The position numbers and the translations under genes are program-made. A DNA stretch of 5,658 nucleotides from an uncultured Saprospiraceae bacterium (GTDB lineage: Bacteria > Bacteroidota > Bacteroidia > Chitinophagales > Saprospiraceae). The notes beneath the pieces are model-generated. The model saw only the letters and a program-made list of their open reading frames with translations, was not told the DNA's origin and ran no database searches. Shown here piece by piece: positions 1 through 5,658 of the stretch (within the stretch, counting starts at the first letter, position 1; every line of letters begins with the position of its first letter). The stretch covers positions 1 to 5,658 of the forward strand of contig CALFYH010000384.1 of NCBI GenBank assembly GCA_937952155.1, written 5' to 3'.

Positions 1-53
1 AAAGCCGATAAGATATTTTTATCTTTTCCGATTTCGATATCTAAGTTATTCAT
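1..53 (-). CDS. Possible 5' end of an unrecognised gene (partial, runs off left edge)
   Basis: Reading leftward from an ATG at 53-51 gives MNNLDIEIGKDKNILSA, which stays open to the window edge. An in-frame stop (complement of 72-74) lies just upstream of the ATG, so no longer N-terminus is available in this frame without a non-ATG start. The residue mix is protein-like, and the gene would be divergent from the protease at 314. Only 17 full codons are visible, so no family can be named. A competing reading is the 3' end of a plus-strand frame ending at 75. It gives a less convincing peptide rich in Ile, Phe and Ser, so I prefer the minus-strand reading, with modest confidence. Confidence 0.42.
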   Translation of the reverse strand, partial: MNNLDIEIGKDKNILSA

Positions 54-61
54 ATCTGAAA

Positions 62-96
62 TATTTGATAATTAAAACAAATTGATTATTTGATAA
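62..96. repeat. Pair of 10-base direct repeats TATTTGATAA
   Basis: TATTTGATAA occurs at 62-71 and again at 87-96, exactly 25 bp apart start to start. Both copies lie within 45 bases upstream of the putative minus-strand start at 53. They could be paired operator half-sites for that gene. In DNA this AT-rich a 10-base match can also arise by chance, so a regulatory role is only inferred. Confidence 0.35.
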
Positions 97-109
97 GTTC
101 ATACAATAG
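75..109 (-). promoter_or_regulatory. Weak candidate promoter for the leftward gene
   Basis: On the minus strand, reading toward 53, the sequence contains TATTG, then an 18-base spacer, then TCAATTTG. The known Bacteroidota sigma factor consensus is TTTG or TTG at about -33 and TAnnTTTG at about -7, so this matches with one mismatch in the -7 box. The element overlaps the right-hand copy of the direct repeat. The match is by eye only, and such motifs are frequent in AT-rich DNA. Confidence 0.25.
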
Positions 110-194
110 TCAATACTTTGCAATAAGAGCGTTTATAATAGTGCAACTTGAAATATATTAATAAATAATAGTCATTCAATCATCCTCTTGGCGT

Positions 195-221
195 AGTATT
201 TACTTCAGAAAATGTAATACT
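195..221. other. Small bulged inverted repeat
   Basis: AGTATTTAC (195-203) can pair with GTAATACT (214-221), giving eight base pairs, one bulged T and a 10-base loop. The stem is AT-rich and not followed by a T-run, so it is unlikely to be a terminator. It could be an operator or a weak leader hairpin for the protease gene, or mean nothing. Confidence 0.22.
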
Positions 222-248
222 CTTACCACTATCTTCTTTCTCTGAAAA

Positions 249-317
249 ATGAAAAAAGCAGGTTTAGACAAACACAAGGAAGTTGAAATAAGTAATTTTG
301 TCATAAAAATAATATGA
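249..317 (+). CDS. 22-codon open frame overlapping the protease start (doubtful)
   Basis: An ATG at 249 opens a 22-residue frame beginning MKKAGLDKHKEVEISN. Its TGA stop at 315-317 overlaps the protease ATG at 314-316 in an ATGA arrangement. Such overlaps are a common sign of translational coupling, so this could be a short leader frame that delivers ribosomes to the protease start. The peptide is lysine-rich at its start, has no hydrophobic signal segment and resembles no family I know. Against it are its small size, the lack of a clear ribosome binding site, and a candidate -7 box at 293-300 that would start transcription inside or after it. I list it as possible, not established. Confidence 0.2.
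   Translation: MKKAGLDKHKEVEISNFVIKII
293..300 (+). promoter_or_regulatory. Candidate -7 box TAATTTTG for the protease gene
   Basis: TAATTTTG matches the Bacteroidota -7 consensus TAnnTTTG exactly and lies 13 bases before the protease ATG. No TTG is seen at the expected -33 distance; the nearest upstream T-run is GTTTA at 262-266. Transcription from here would leave a leader of only a few bases. A second, weaker option is TTTG at 89-92 followed after 20 bases by ATACTTTG at 113-120, which would give a leader of about 185 bases. Neither can be chosen from sequence alone. Confidence 0.28.
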
Positions 318-2425
318 TGTCAAAATATTTAACCTTATGTATCATTGGTTTGTGTTTGGTGATGAGCAATATTTCCATGAATGCACAATTTGCACAGCCT
401 TGTGGCCACGATATAGTCACTAAACAATGGTGGGACAAAAATCCTAAAAGCAAGGAAGACTATTATAGAACGGTACAGAAAATACAAGCTTCTATAAAGT
501 CAAAGGTTCACAATGCAGGAATTAGGAATCAAAGAATGTCTATTCCTGTAGTATTTCATGTCCTTCATCTCAATGGCCCAGAAAATATCAGCGATGAACA
601 AATACTTGACCAAATCAGAATTCTCAATCGCGATTACCAAAAACAAAATGAAGATACATCACGTGTGGTCGATGTATTTAAAAATAATATTGCGAATGTT
701 GACTTTGAATTTCATCTAGCACGTATAGACCCTTATGGCAATTGCACAGATGGCATCGTAAGGCATTACACACCTAAAACTGTATGGAACTCATCGAGGC
801 TGGAAGATTTTACTTATACTTGGCCAGCTGAAAAATACCTGAATATATATGTTGTAAAGAAAATTGACATCGCACCCGCTTACACTTTTTTACCTGGTGT
901 AGGCATCCCAGCGTATGCTGATGCCGTTGTTTGTGAGTCTTGGTTGGTGGGAAGCATTGGAACGGCCACGAGTCAAAATACAAGAGTACTCACACATGAA
1001 GTAGGTCACTGGTTCGGACTACCACATATTTGGGGTGTATCCAATGCACCAGGTGTAGAATGTGGAGATGATTTCGTAGAAGACACACCTATCACTAAGG
1101 GTTTTATAACTTGTAGCATCAATAATGCAAAGATATGCAATCCAGATATTCACGAAAATGTACAAAACTATATGGATTATTCTCCTTGCAAATTGATGTT
1201 TACAAATGGCCAAGCTGCCTATATGCGAGAAACTATTTCATTGGGTCTCAACAAAAGGGATCATCTGGTCAGTGATAGTAATCTCATTGCTACGGGTGTA
1301 ATTGGTGAAGTTCCTTGTGCTATAAAAGCCGACTTTTTCTCGATATACAATTCTATTTGCAAAGGTGATTCGATCAAATTTTACAGCCAAAGTAAGACAG
1401 GTGACAAAAATGGTTCTATTAGGTGGTTTTTTGAAGGTGGTATTCCTACCGTTTCTAGTGATTCGATAGTGGATGTGACTTATGCAGAAGCAGGAGAATA
1501 TAAAGTCACATTAACCATTTCTGGACAAAATGGAACTGATAGTCTGACAAAATTTATAAAAGTGTATGATGGATATGGCGGACAAAAAACGCCGCACTTT
1601 TATAACTTTGATGATGGTAAAATCCCTTCAGAACTTCAGTTTTTTAAAAATGATCCTAATGGTTTTGGGTGGCAAATTTTGGAAAATATTGGTGCCAATG
1701 ATACGGGTGGTTGTTTATATCTTGACAATGCATCTTCAAATTCAAAAGGAAGAAATGCATATTTCGAGACTCCATTTTTTAATTTCTCAGACAATAGCAA
1801 GCCAAGTATGTCATTTTATTATGCTTACGCAAAGAATTCTGAAGCGCAAGCTGATAGCTTTAGACTAGAATATACGTTGGATTGTGGCAAAACATGGCGT
1901 GTTTTTCCTGGATTGCCAGGTACTAATACAATGGCCAATCTTACTGGTGGCGTCAATTCTTCTGCATTTTTTCCGAATGGACCTGACCAATGGAGAAAAC
2001 TGACATTGAGCAATACATTCCAGGCGCTATTCAAAAATAAATCTAATGTCAAATTTAGGTTTTATTTTGGTGCAGATTCAAGTATCGATGGTACAAATAA
2101 TTTTTTCATTGATGAAATCAATATCAAAAATGAATCCATTACTGCAATACAAGATCAAGCAATAGAAAATATAATAATCTACCCTAATCCATCGTCATCA
2201 ACCATTACTGTAGAAATACTGGAAACGGATCGAGATAATTATGTGACAGAATTAAGTAATGCTACTGGGCAAAAACTTGATGAAATCAGATTGATCTCTG
2301 TTGCAGTTGATAAAATGCGGTTTACTATTAATGACACTCATCAACTTAACGCTGGACTCTATTTTGTAAAAATCAAAAAATCTGGCTTTCCAGAAATAGT
2401 AAAAAAGATTGTTATCCTGAACTGA
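314..2425 (+). CDS. Secreted M43B (pappalysin/ulilysin-type) zinc metalloprotease with PKD and T9SS sorting domains
   Basis: This is a complete 703-residue secreted endopeptidase. Residues 1-24 form a signal peptide: a Lys, then a hydrophobic core, with likely cleavage after Ala24 in MNA/QF. A prosegment with Cys30-Gly31 follows. The catalytic domain spans roughly residues 70-320. The zinc motif HEVGHWFGLPH has ligands His228, His232 and His238 and catalytic Glu229, and Met287 in NYMDYS forms the Met-turn. Cys250, Cys267, Cys275 and Cys292 are spaced as in the family's two interleaved disulfides. A PKD domain covers about 336-418 (YAEAGEYKVTL at 390-400). A jelly-roll/MAM-like domain covers about 428-606. 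The C-terminus (about 620-703) is a T9SS type A sorting domain, with YPNP at 623-626 and AGLYFVKI near the end. By family knowledge, this domain directs export across the outer membrane and is then cleaved off. The product is therefore an extracellular or surface-attached protease; its substrate is unknown. Met2 is an equally possible start. It appears monocistronic, ending in a strong terminator. Confidence 0.95.
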   Translation: MMSKYLTLCIIGLCLVMSNISMNAQFAQPCGHDIVTKQWWDKNPKSKEDYYRTVQKIQASIKSKVHNAGIRNQRMSIPVVFHVLHLNGPENISDEQILDQIRILNRDYQKQNEDTSRVVDVFKNNIANVDFEFHLARIDPYGNCTDGIVRHYTPKTVWNSSRLEDFTYTWPAEKYLNIYVVKKIDIAPAYTFLPGVGIPAYADAVVCESWLVGSIGTATSQNTRVLTHEVGHWFGLPHIWGVSNAPGVECGDDFVEDTPITKGFITCSINNAKICNPDIHENVQNYMDYSPCKLMFTNGQAAYMRETISLGLNKRDHLVSDSNLIATGVIGEVPCAIKADFFSIYNSICKGDSIKFYSQSKTGDKNGSIRWFFEGGIPTVSSDSIVDVTYAEAGEYKVTLTISGQNGTDSLTKFIKVYDGYGGQKTPHFYNFDDGKIPSELQFFKNDPNGFGWQILENIGANDTGGCLYLDNASSNSKGRNAYFETPFFNFSDNSKPSMSFYYAYAKNSEAQADSFRLEYTLDCGKTWRVFPGLPGTNTMANLTGGVNSSAFFPNGPDQWRKLTLSNTFQALFKNKSNVKFRFYFGADSSIDGTNNFFIDEINIKNESITAIQDQAIENIIIYPNPSSSTITVEILETDRDNYVTELSNATGQKLDEIRLISVAVDKMRFTINDTHQLNAGLYFVKIKKSGFPEIVKKIVILN

Positions 2426-2448
2426 AAATAAAAATTAAGAATATATCC

Positions 2449-2493
2449 AAATAGCTCCTGCTACATGAAGAATGAAGCAGGAGTTATTTTTTT
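2449..2493 (+). terminator. Rho-independent terminator of the protease gene
   Basis: A 14-bp stem pairs 2449-2462 (ending AGCTCCTGCT) with 2476-2489 (starting AGCAGGAG), with one G-T wobble. Inside the loop, CAT (2464-2466) can pair with ATG (2472-2474), leaving a GAAGA apical loop. Seven T residues at 2487-2493 follow the stem, as expected for plus-strand termination 24 bases after the protease stop. The right arm covers the stop codon of the convergent AraC-type gene. On the minus strand the same stem is followed by GGATATATTC rather than a T-run, so termination of the leftward transcript should be weaker. Confidence 0.85.
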
Positions 2494-3437
2494 GAAAAGT
2501 CTGCTTGAGTAGGAGAACATCCAAAGTGCTGTTTATAAGCTTTGCTAAATGAAAATATGTCACTATAACCTACTTCCATAGCCAATTGAGCTAAAGGCAA
2601 TCTAATCCGCTGCATGATTTCATTGGCTTTTTGCATTCTTTTTTGTTTGATATATTGATAGGGACTCACTCCATACACATCTTTAAACAATCTAAAAAAA
2701 TGATATTGCGACATATTGGATTCTATAGCTACCATTGCAATATCGATCTCCAAAAGATAGTTTGAATCTATAAATTCTTTGCCTTTTGAAAGCTTTCTCA
2801 ACAAGTCTTTTTTGGTTTCGGATTTTATACTTCTGATTGACTGCAACTGACGGACTACAGGAACATAATCTAAAAGAATTCCTTCCGAAAGTTTATAATA
2901 AAACTCATGCGAAAATTGGTATTCATCATGCGGATTCTTTTTAATAATAGCGTCTAATTCCTTCAAATGATTTCCCAATTTAGAAAACTTAGCATCATAC
3001 TGTTGCTCCATAAAATCCTTGGAATTGAAGTATTTATCAAGACACAAGTCAGGATTATTGGTGTCTGGTGCCACGTAAGAAGCCACTACTTCTGAAAGAA
3101 TGTCACTATCTATATCAATACAGATGCCATTGACATAAGATTTGCTATCGATACAAACTTTACCTTCGCAGTATGCATTACACAACAGATATTCACCACT
3201 ATTTACAATAAAATCTTGTCCTCTGAGGCGATACAACTCATTTCCTTCCATGACATATTTAATGGAAAAATTTTTGAAAGGCAATGGCGCTTCTAAACTT
3301 TTTATAGACGAATACATAACGATATTATTAGCCTGCGCATCGAAATTAGAGCTAACGCCAGATTCATCTGCGGTCACATACATACGGATATATTTATACT
3401 CAAAAGTATGATTTAAGCTGGTAAATATTGTCCGCAT
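2484..3437 (-). CDS. AraC-family transcriptional regulator
   Basis: This 317-residue protein is close to the usual AraC-family length and has the usual order: an N-terminal sensor region, then a C-terminal DNA-binding domain. The N-terminal part (about 35-115) is beta-rich and cupin-like, with RLRGQDFIVNSGEYLLCN around residues 70-87. It probably binds an effector, which is unknown. The DNA-binding domain covers about 214-315. A first helix-turn-helix lies near 231-251 (IDIAMVAIESNMSQYHFFRL). A second lies near 280-301, with the family signature VGYSDIFSFSKAYKQHFGCSP at 289-309, although the usual Phe-Gly-Phe form is Val-Gly-Tyr here. Cys86, Cys90, Cys95 and Cys106 cluster in the sensor region. 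No signal peptide or membrane segment is present, so it is cytoplasmic. The gene lies 67 bp after the outer-membrane receptor gene on the same strand and is likely co-transcribed with it, so the receptor operon is its most likely target. The ATG at 3437-3435 has no Shine-Dalgarno site; Met19 is a less likely alternative start. Confidence 0.93.
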   Translation of the reverse strand: MRTIFTSLNHTFEYKYIRMYVTADESGVSSNFDAQANNIVMYSSIKSLEAPLPFKNFSIKYVMEGNELYRLRGQDFIVNSGEYLLCNAYCEGKVCIDSKSYVNGICIDIDSDILSEVVASYVAPDTNNPDLCLDKYFNSKDFMEQQYDAKFSKLGNHLKELDAIIKKNPHDEYQFSHEFYYKLSEGILLDYVPVVRQLQSIRSIKSETKKDLLRKLSKGKEFIDSNYLLEIDIAMVAIESNMSQYHFFRLFKDVYGVSPYQYIKQKRMQKANEIMQRIRLPLAQLAMEVGYSDIFSFSKAYKQHFGCSPTQADFSKK

Positions 3438-3504
3438 TCGACCAATGACATCAATACTTCGATGGAATTTTTGCGTTATGTATCCAAAGCGACAATTGTA
3501 TTAA
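3438..3504 (-). other. 67-bp gap between receptor and regulator genes
   Basis: This spacer separates the receptor stop from the regulator start on the minus strand. It shows no GC-rich hairpin with a T-run, so no intrinsic terminator, and no good match to TAnnTTTG before the regulator ATG. This fits read-through from the receptor gene. Two small palindromes sit at the receptor end: ACAATTGT at 3492-3499 and TTAATTAA at 3501-3508, the second covering the receptor stop codon. Their significance is unknown. Confidence 0.5.
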
Positions 3505-5658
3505 TTAACCCTTTACCCTTTGCTGCTCGCTTTCTGAACCAGTGCCCGTATGTTTTGGTTTATTGGATGTGGACTTTCCGAAACGATATGAAAAAGCTAT
3601 TGTCGCTGCCCTTGTATCTAATCTACTATTCCAATCTGCATCTGTATTGCGTAGATTATAGATGATGCCATCTGCTCTTCTGGTATATAAAATATCATTT
3701 ACACTGAGTTTAAGACTTCCCATGTCCTTGAGAATTTTCTTTTGGATAGCCATATTGAGCGTCCCAAAACTTTTGATTAATAACTGGGCATATACAATAT
3801 TACTTTGGTAATCACCACGTAGATCAGCATTCCACCCTTTTCCCAATTGAAAACTATTAGTCGCAGAAAATGCAGTGTAGGTACCTGATGAGTTGAGTTG
3901 TTCGGTGTACAGAGCGCTTTTAAATATTTGATGACCCAGCTCTCCATATATATTGAGTTTATACCATTTGGAGATATCAGCAGTAGCTTCCATTGACAAC
4001 GAGATGGTATGATTGGTCGAAATATTGCCAGGACGGCTGTAATAAATACCATCTTTGATTTCCAGCGTTTCATTGATGCCATCTATGGTTTTTGCGTAAC
4101 TGATGGTAGTATTTATTATATTTTTAAAAGAATGGGTAATGGAATAATTATTGGAATATGTAGGTAGAAGTCCTGGATTTCCACCATAAAAAGTAAACTT
4201 ATCTAATGGGCTAATGAATGGATTTAAGTCTTGAAAAAATGGCCTGTCTATACGTCTTCCAAAAGAAAAACTCCAAACATGATTTCCTACTGAATCTGCT
4301 TGATATGTAGCGTAAAATGTTGGAAAAACATTGAAATAGCTACGCGTAAAACTGGAATCAGCTTGGACAATATTCCCCAATTGATTGCCTTTGAGCGTCA
4401 TGTTTTCAGCCCTTAATCCCAGTTGTAAGCCCAGTCTGCCAATGGATTTATTGATATTGACATAACCAGCATGGATCCATTCGTCATACAAAAATCTATT
4501 GCTTAGACCGTAATCTGTTTTTGTTTCACCATCGATAGTTCTGCTATAAATGGCTTCGTTGTCCGTCTTTGTAAAAGCAGATTTTATACCAGCCTCCAGT
4601 TTTGTAGTTGCGTTTATCGGCTTACTATAGTCCGCTTTGGCGGCATATATACTGATGACTGATGGAATCTCACCATCGATTTGATCTTCGTATGTTTTTA
4701 TATTTTCAGGATTATAAATATAGTTTTTGAACACCTGCTTGCTACCAGATGTATATCTAACATAGTCCGCATCTACGGTGAGTACACTACCTACAGTATC
4801 TAGCAATTGTTTTAGATAAATATTAAAGGTACCATTATCAAAAGTATTATCAGTAGTGTTATCAGCAATGACACGATTGATAATATGTAGTTGCGCATCA
4901 CTTACGTATGCAGTATTATCCGTCTCATCGCCTGACAGGCTCAAAAGACCTTTCGCAGATATACCTACCGTAGTTTTATCATTTACATAATAATCCAAGC
5001 CAACTTTTGTATTGGTAGATTGTCCATCTTTGACGATATAAGAATTTTGAGAAAATGAAGCAGTTCTGATATTTTGATCATTTTTATAATATCGATTGAT
5101 ATTCAGATCCTGAAAACTATTTCTGAATCCACCATTGATATTTGCATAAATGCTGATCTTATTTTTATTAAAATTAAGATTGAGACTATTATTGCTCCTA
5201 GTATATCTTCCTTGCTGTAAGCTTAAAACTGTATTGCCATGAAAACCAAAAGTTTTTGAGCGTTTAGTGATGATATTGATCACACCCGAATTTCCTGCAG
5301 CATCATATTTTGCTGGTGGATTTGGCATGATTTCTATTTGTTTGACCGTACCTGCGGGCAATGATTTTAGGTAATTCTCCAGCTCAGAGCCTGATAAATA
5401 GGTGGGTTTATCGTCAATAAATACAGTGACACCAGATCTGCCTTTTAGTTTGATATTACCGTTTTGGTCGATGGAAATCCCTGGCGCACGTTCGAGAGCT
5501 TCGAGTGCATTACTGCCCGAATTGGCGATGAGCGCATCTACATTGACCACGGTTCGATCTATTTTTCGCTCGATATAGGGCGTTTTGGCGGTAACAGTGA
5601 CCGCATCCAGCATTTGAACACTATTCTCCAAAACTATAGGGTCAAGCGTTATTTGTTG
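3505..5658 (-). CDS. TonB-dependent outer-membrane beta-barrel receptor (N-terminus beyond right edge)
   Basis: This 717-residue fragment runs to the window edge without a start. Its first residues, QQITLDPIV, look like the end of a carboxypeptidase-regulatory-like beta-sandwich domain, usual in this family. A TonB-box-like segment LDAVTVTA follows (5587-5610), then KIDRTVVNVDA. The plug domain (about visible residues 45-135) has APGISID, GVTVFIDDKPTYLSG, and NPPAKYDAAGNSGVINIITK near 5275-5330. The remainder is beta-barrel, with alternating aromatic strands and long Asn/Ser/Thr-rich loops. Its last strand is IAFSYRFGKS, followed by a short hydrophilic tail. This pattern matches the Bacteroidota outer membrane beta-barrel family related to TonB-dependent receptors (PF14905-like), which sits in the outer membrane and imports or senses a ligand with TonB energy. 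The ligand cannot be told; no SusD-like partner is visible. A TTG at 5631-5629 is an internal codon, not the start. The signal peptide and the start of the N-terminal domain must lie outside. The AraC-type gene follows 67 bp downstream. Confidence 0.93.
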   Translation of the reverse strand, partial: QQITLDPIVLENSVQMLDAVTVTAKTPYIERKIDRTVVNVDALIANSGSNALEALERAPGISIDQNGNIKLKGRSGVTVFIDDKPTYLSGSELENYLKSLPAGTVKQIEIMPNPPAKYDAAGNSGVINIITKRSKTFGFHGNTVLSLQQGRYTRSNNSLNLNFNKNKISIYANINGGFRNSFQDLNINRYYKNDQNIRTASFSQNSYIVKDGQSTNTKVGLDYYVNDKTTVGISAKGLLSLSGDETDNTAYVSDAQLHIINRVIADNTTDNTFDNGTFNIYLKQLLDTVGSVLTVDADYVRYTSGSKQVFKNYIYNPENIKTYEDQIDGEIPSVISIYAAKADYSKPINATTKLEAGIKSAFTKTDNEAIYSRTIDGETKTDYGLSNRFLYDEWIHAGYVNINKSIGRLGLQLGLRAENMTLKGNQLGNIVQADSSFTRSYFNVFPTFYATYQADSVGNHVWSFSFGRRIDRPFFQDLNPFISPLDKFTFYGGNPGLLPTYSNNYSITHSFKNIINTTISYAKTIDGINETLEIKDGIYYSRPGNISTNHTISLSMEATADISKWYKLNIYGELGHQIFKSALYTEQLNSSGTYTAFSATNSFQLGKGWNADLRGDYQSNIVYAQLLIKSFGTLNMAIQKKILKDMGSLKLSVNDILYTRRADGIIYNLRNTDADWNSRLDTRAATIAFSYRFGKSTSNKPKHTGTGSESEQQRVKG

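Larger units (their letters stand above)
54..313. other. Divergent AT-rich intergenic region
   Basis: These 260 bases separate the putative leftward gene fragment from the protease gene and contain no convincing full-length gene. They hold candidate promoter elements for both directions, a 10-base direct repeat, a small bulged hairpin and a 22-codon open frame; each is listed separately. The base composition is more AT-rich than the flanking coding DNA, as expected for a promoter region. No tRNA or riboswitch fold was recognised by eye. Confidence 0.7.

Noticed and set aside
1..75. Alternative plus-strand 3' gene end stopping at 73-75
   Set aside because: The frame is open, but the peptide is short and low in complexity, and the minus-strand reading from an ATG gives a better balanced sequence. 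It cannot be fully excluded.
341..358. Possible lipoprotein signal in the protease (cysteines near residues 9-14)
   Set aside because: The cysteines sit inside the hydrophobic core without a proper lipobox before them; an ordinary signal peptidase I site (MNA/QF) follows, consistent with T9SS export.
1019..1213. Minus-strand open frame opposite the protease catalytic domain
   Set aside because: It is antisense to well-conserved zinc-protease codons, including the zinc motif and Met-turn region, and its composition looks like a frame shadow.
1566..1868. Open frame of 100 codons on the plus strand inside the protease gene
   Set aside because: It lies entirely within the PKD/jelly-roll coding region in another frame, and its translation shows no domain-like pattern.
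3142..3411. Plus-strand open frame opposite the AraC-type gene
   Set aside because: It is fully antisense to the regulator's N-terminal coding region and has no supporting start context or recognisable domain.
3462..3665. Plus-strand open frame across the receptor 3' end and the 67-bp gap
   Set aside because: Most of it is antisense to the conserved last strands of the beta-barrel; it is hydrophobic by frame bias and resembles no known small protein.
3777..4082. Minus-strand open frame overlapping the receptor gene in another frame
   Set aside because: It is nested inside the continuous beta-barrel frame, and there is no sign of a frameshift in the receptor.
1..5658. Insertion sequences, CRISPR arrays, tRNA/rRNA genes, phage or defence genes
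   Set aside because: No transposase or integrase motifs, regularly spaced repeats, cloverleaf-like segments or defence-type domains were seen on either strand.

Overview
The window looks like ordinary chromosome from a Bacteroidota species with AT-rich DNA. Three things support this. The first gene is a secreted metalloprotease ending in a type IX secretion (T9SS) sorting domain. There is a TonB-linked outer-membrane beta-barrel protein of a family abundant in that phylum. Start codons are preceded by A/T-rich sequence rather than a clear Shine-Dalgarno site. I cannot narrow it to a genus.

Layout, left to right. Positions 1-53 appear to hold the first codons of an unrecognised minus-strand gene that leaves the window. 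Positions 54-313 are a divergent, very AT-rich intergenic region with candidate promoter elements, a short direct repeat, a small hairpin and a 22-codon open frame that overlaps the next start by ATGA. Positions 314-2425 (+) encode a 703-residue pappalysin-type (M43B) zinc protease: signal peptide, prosegment, catalytic domain, PKD domain, jelly-roll/MAM-like domain and T9SS type A domain. A strong rho-independent terminator follows at 2449-2493.

The right half is on the minus strand. A TonB-dependent outer-membrane receptor (3505 to beyond the right edge, N-terminus missing) is followed after 67 bp by an AraC-family regulator (2484-3437). The two are co-directional with no visible terminator between them, so they are probably co-transcribed, with the regulator downstream of the receptor it may control. 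The regulator converges on the protease gene, and the shared 58-bp gap holds the terminator.

The protease and the receptor/regulator pair look like two independent units: a secreted protease, and an uptake or surface-sensing module with its own regulator. I see no insertion sequence, CRISPR array, tRNA or rRNA, and no convincing undescribed system. The points most worth a second look are the cysteine cluster in the regulator's sensor domain, the receptor/regulator pairing, the short overlapping frame before the protease, and the receptor gene's true start lying outside the window.
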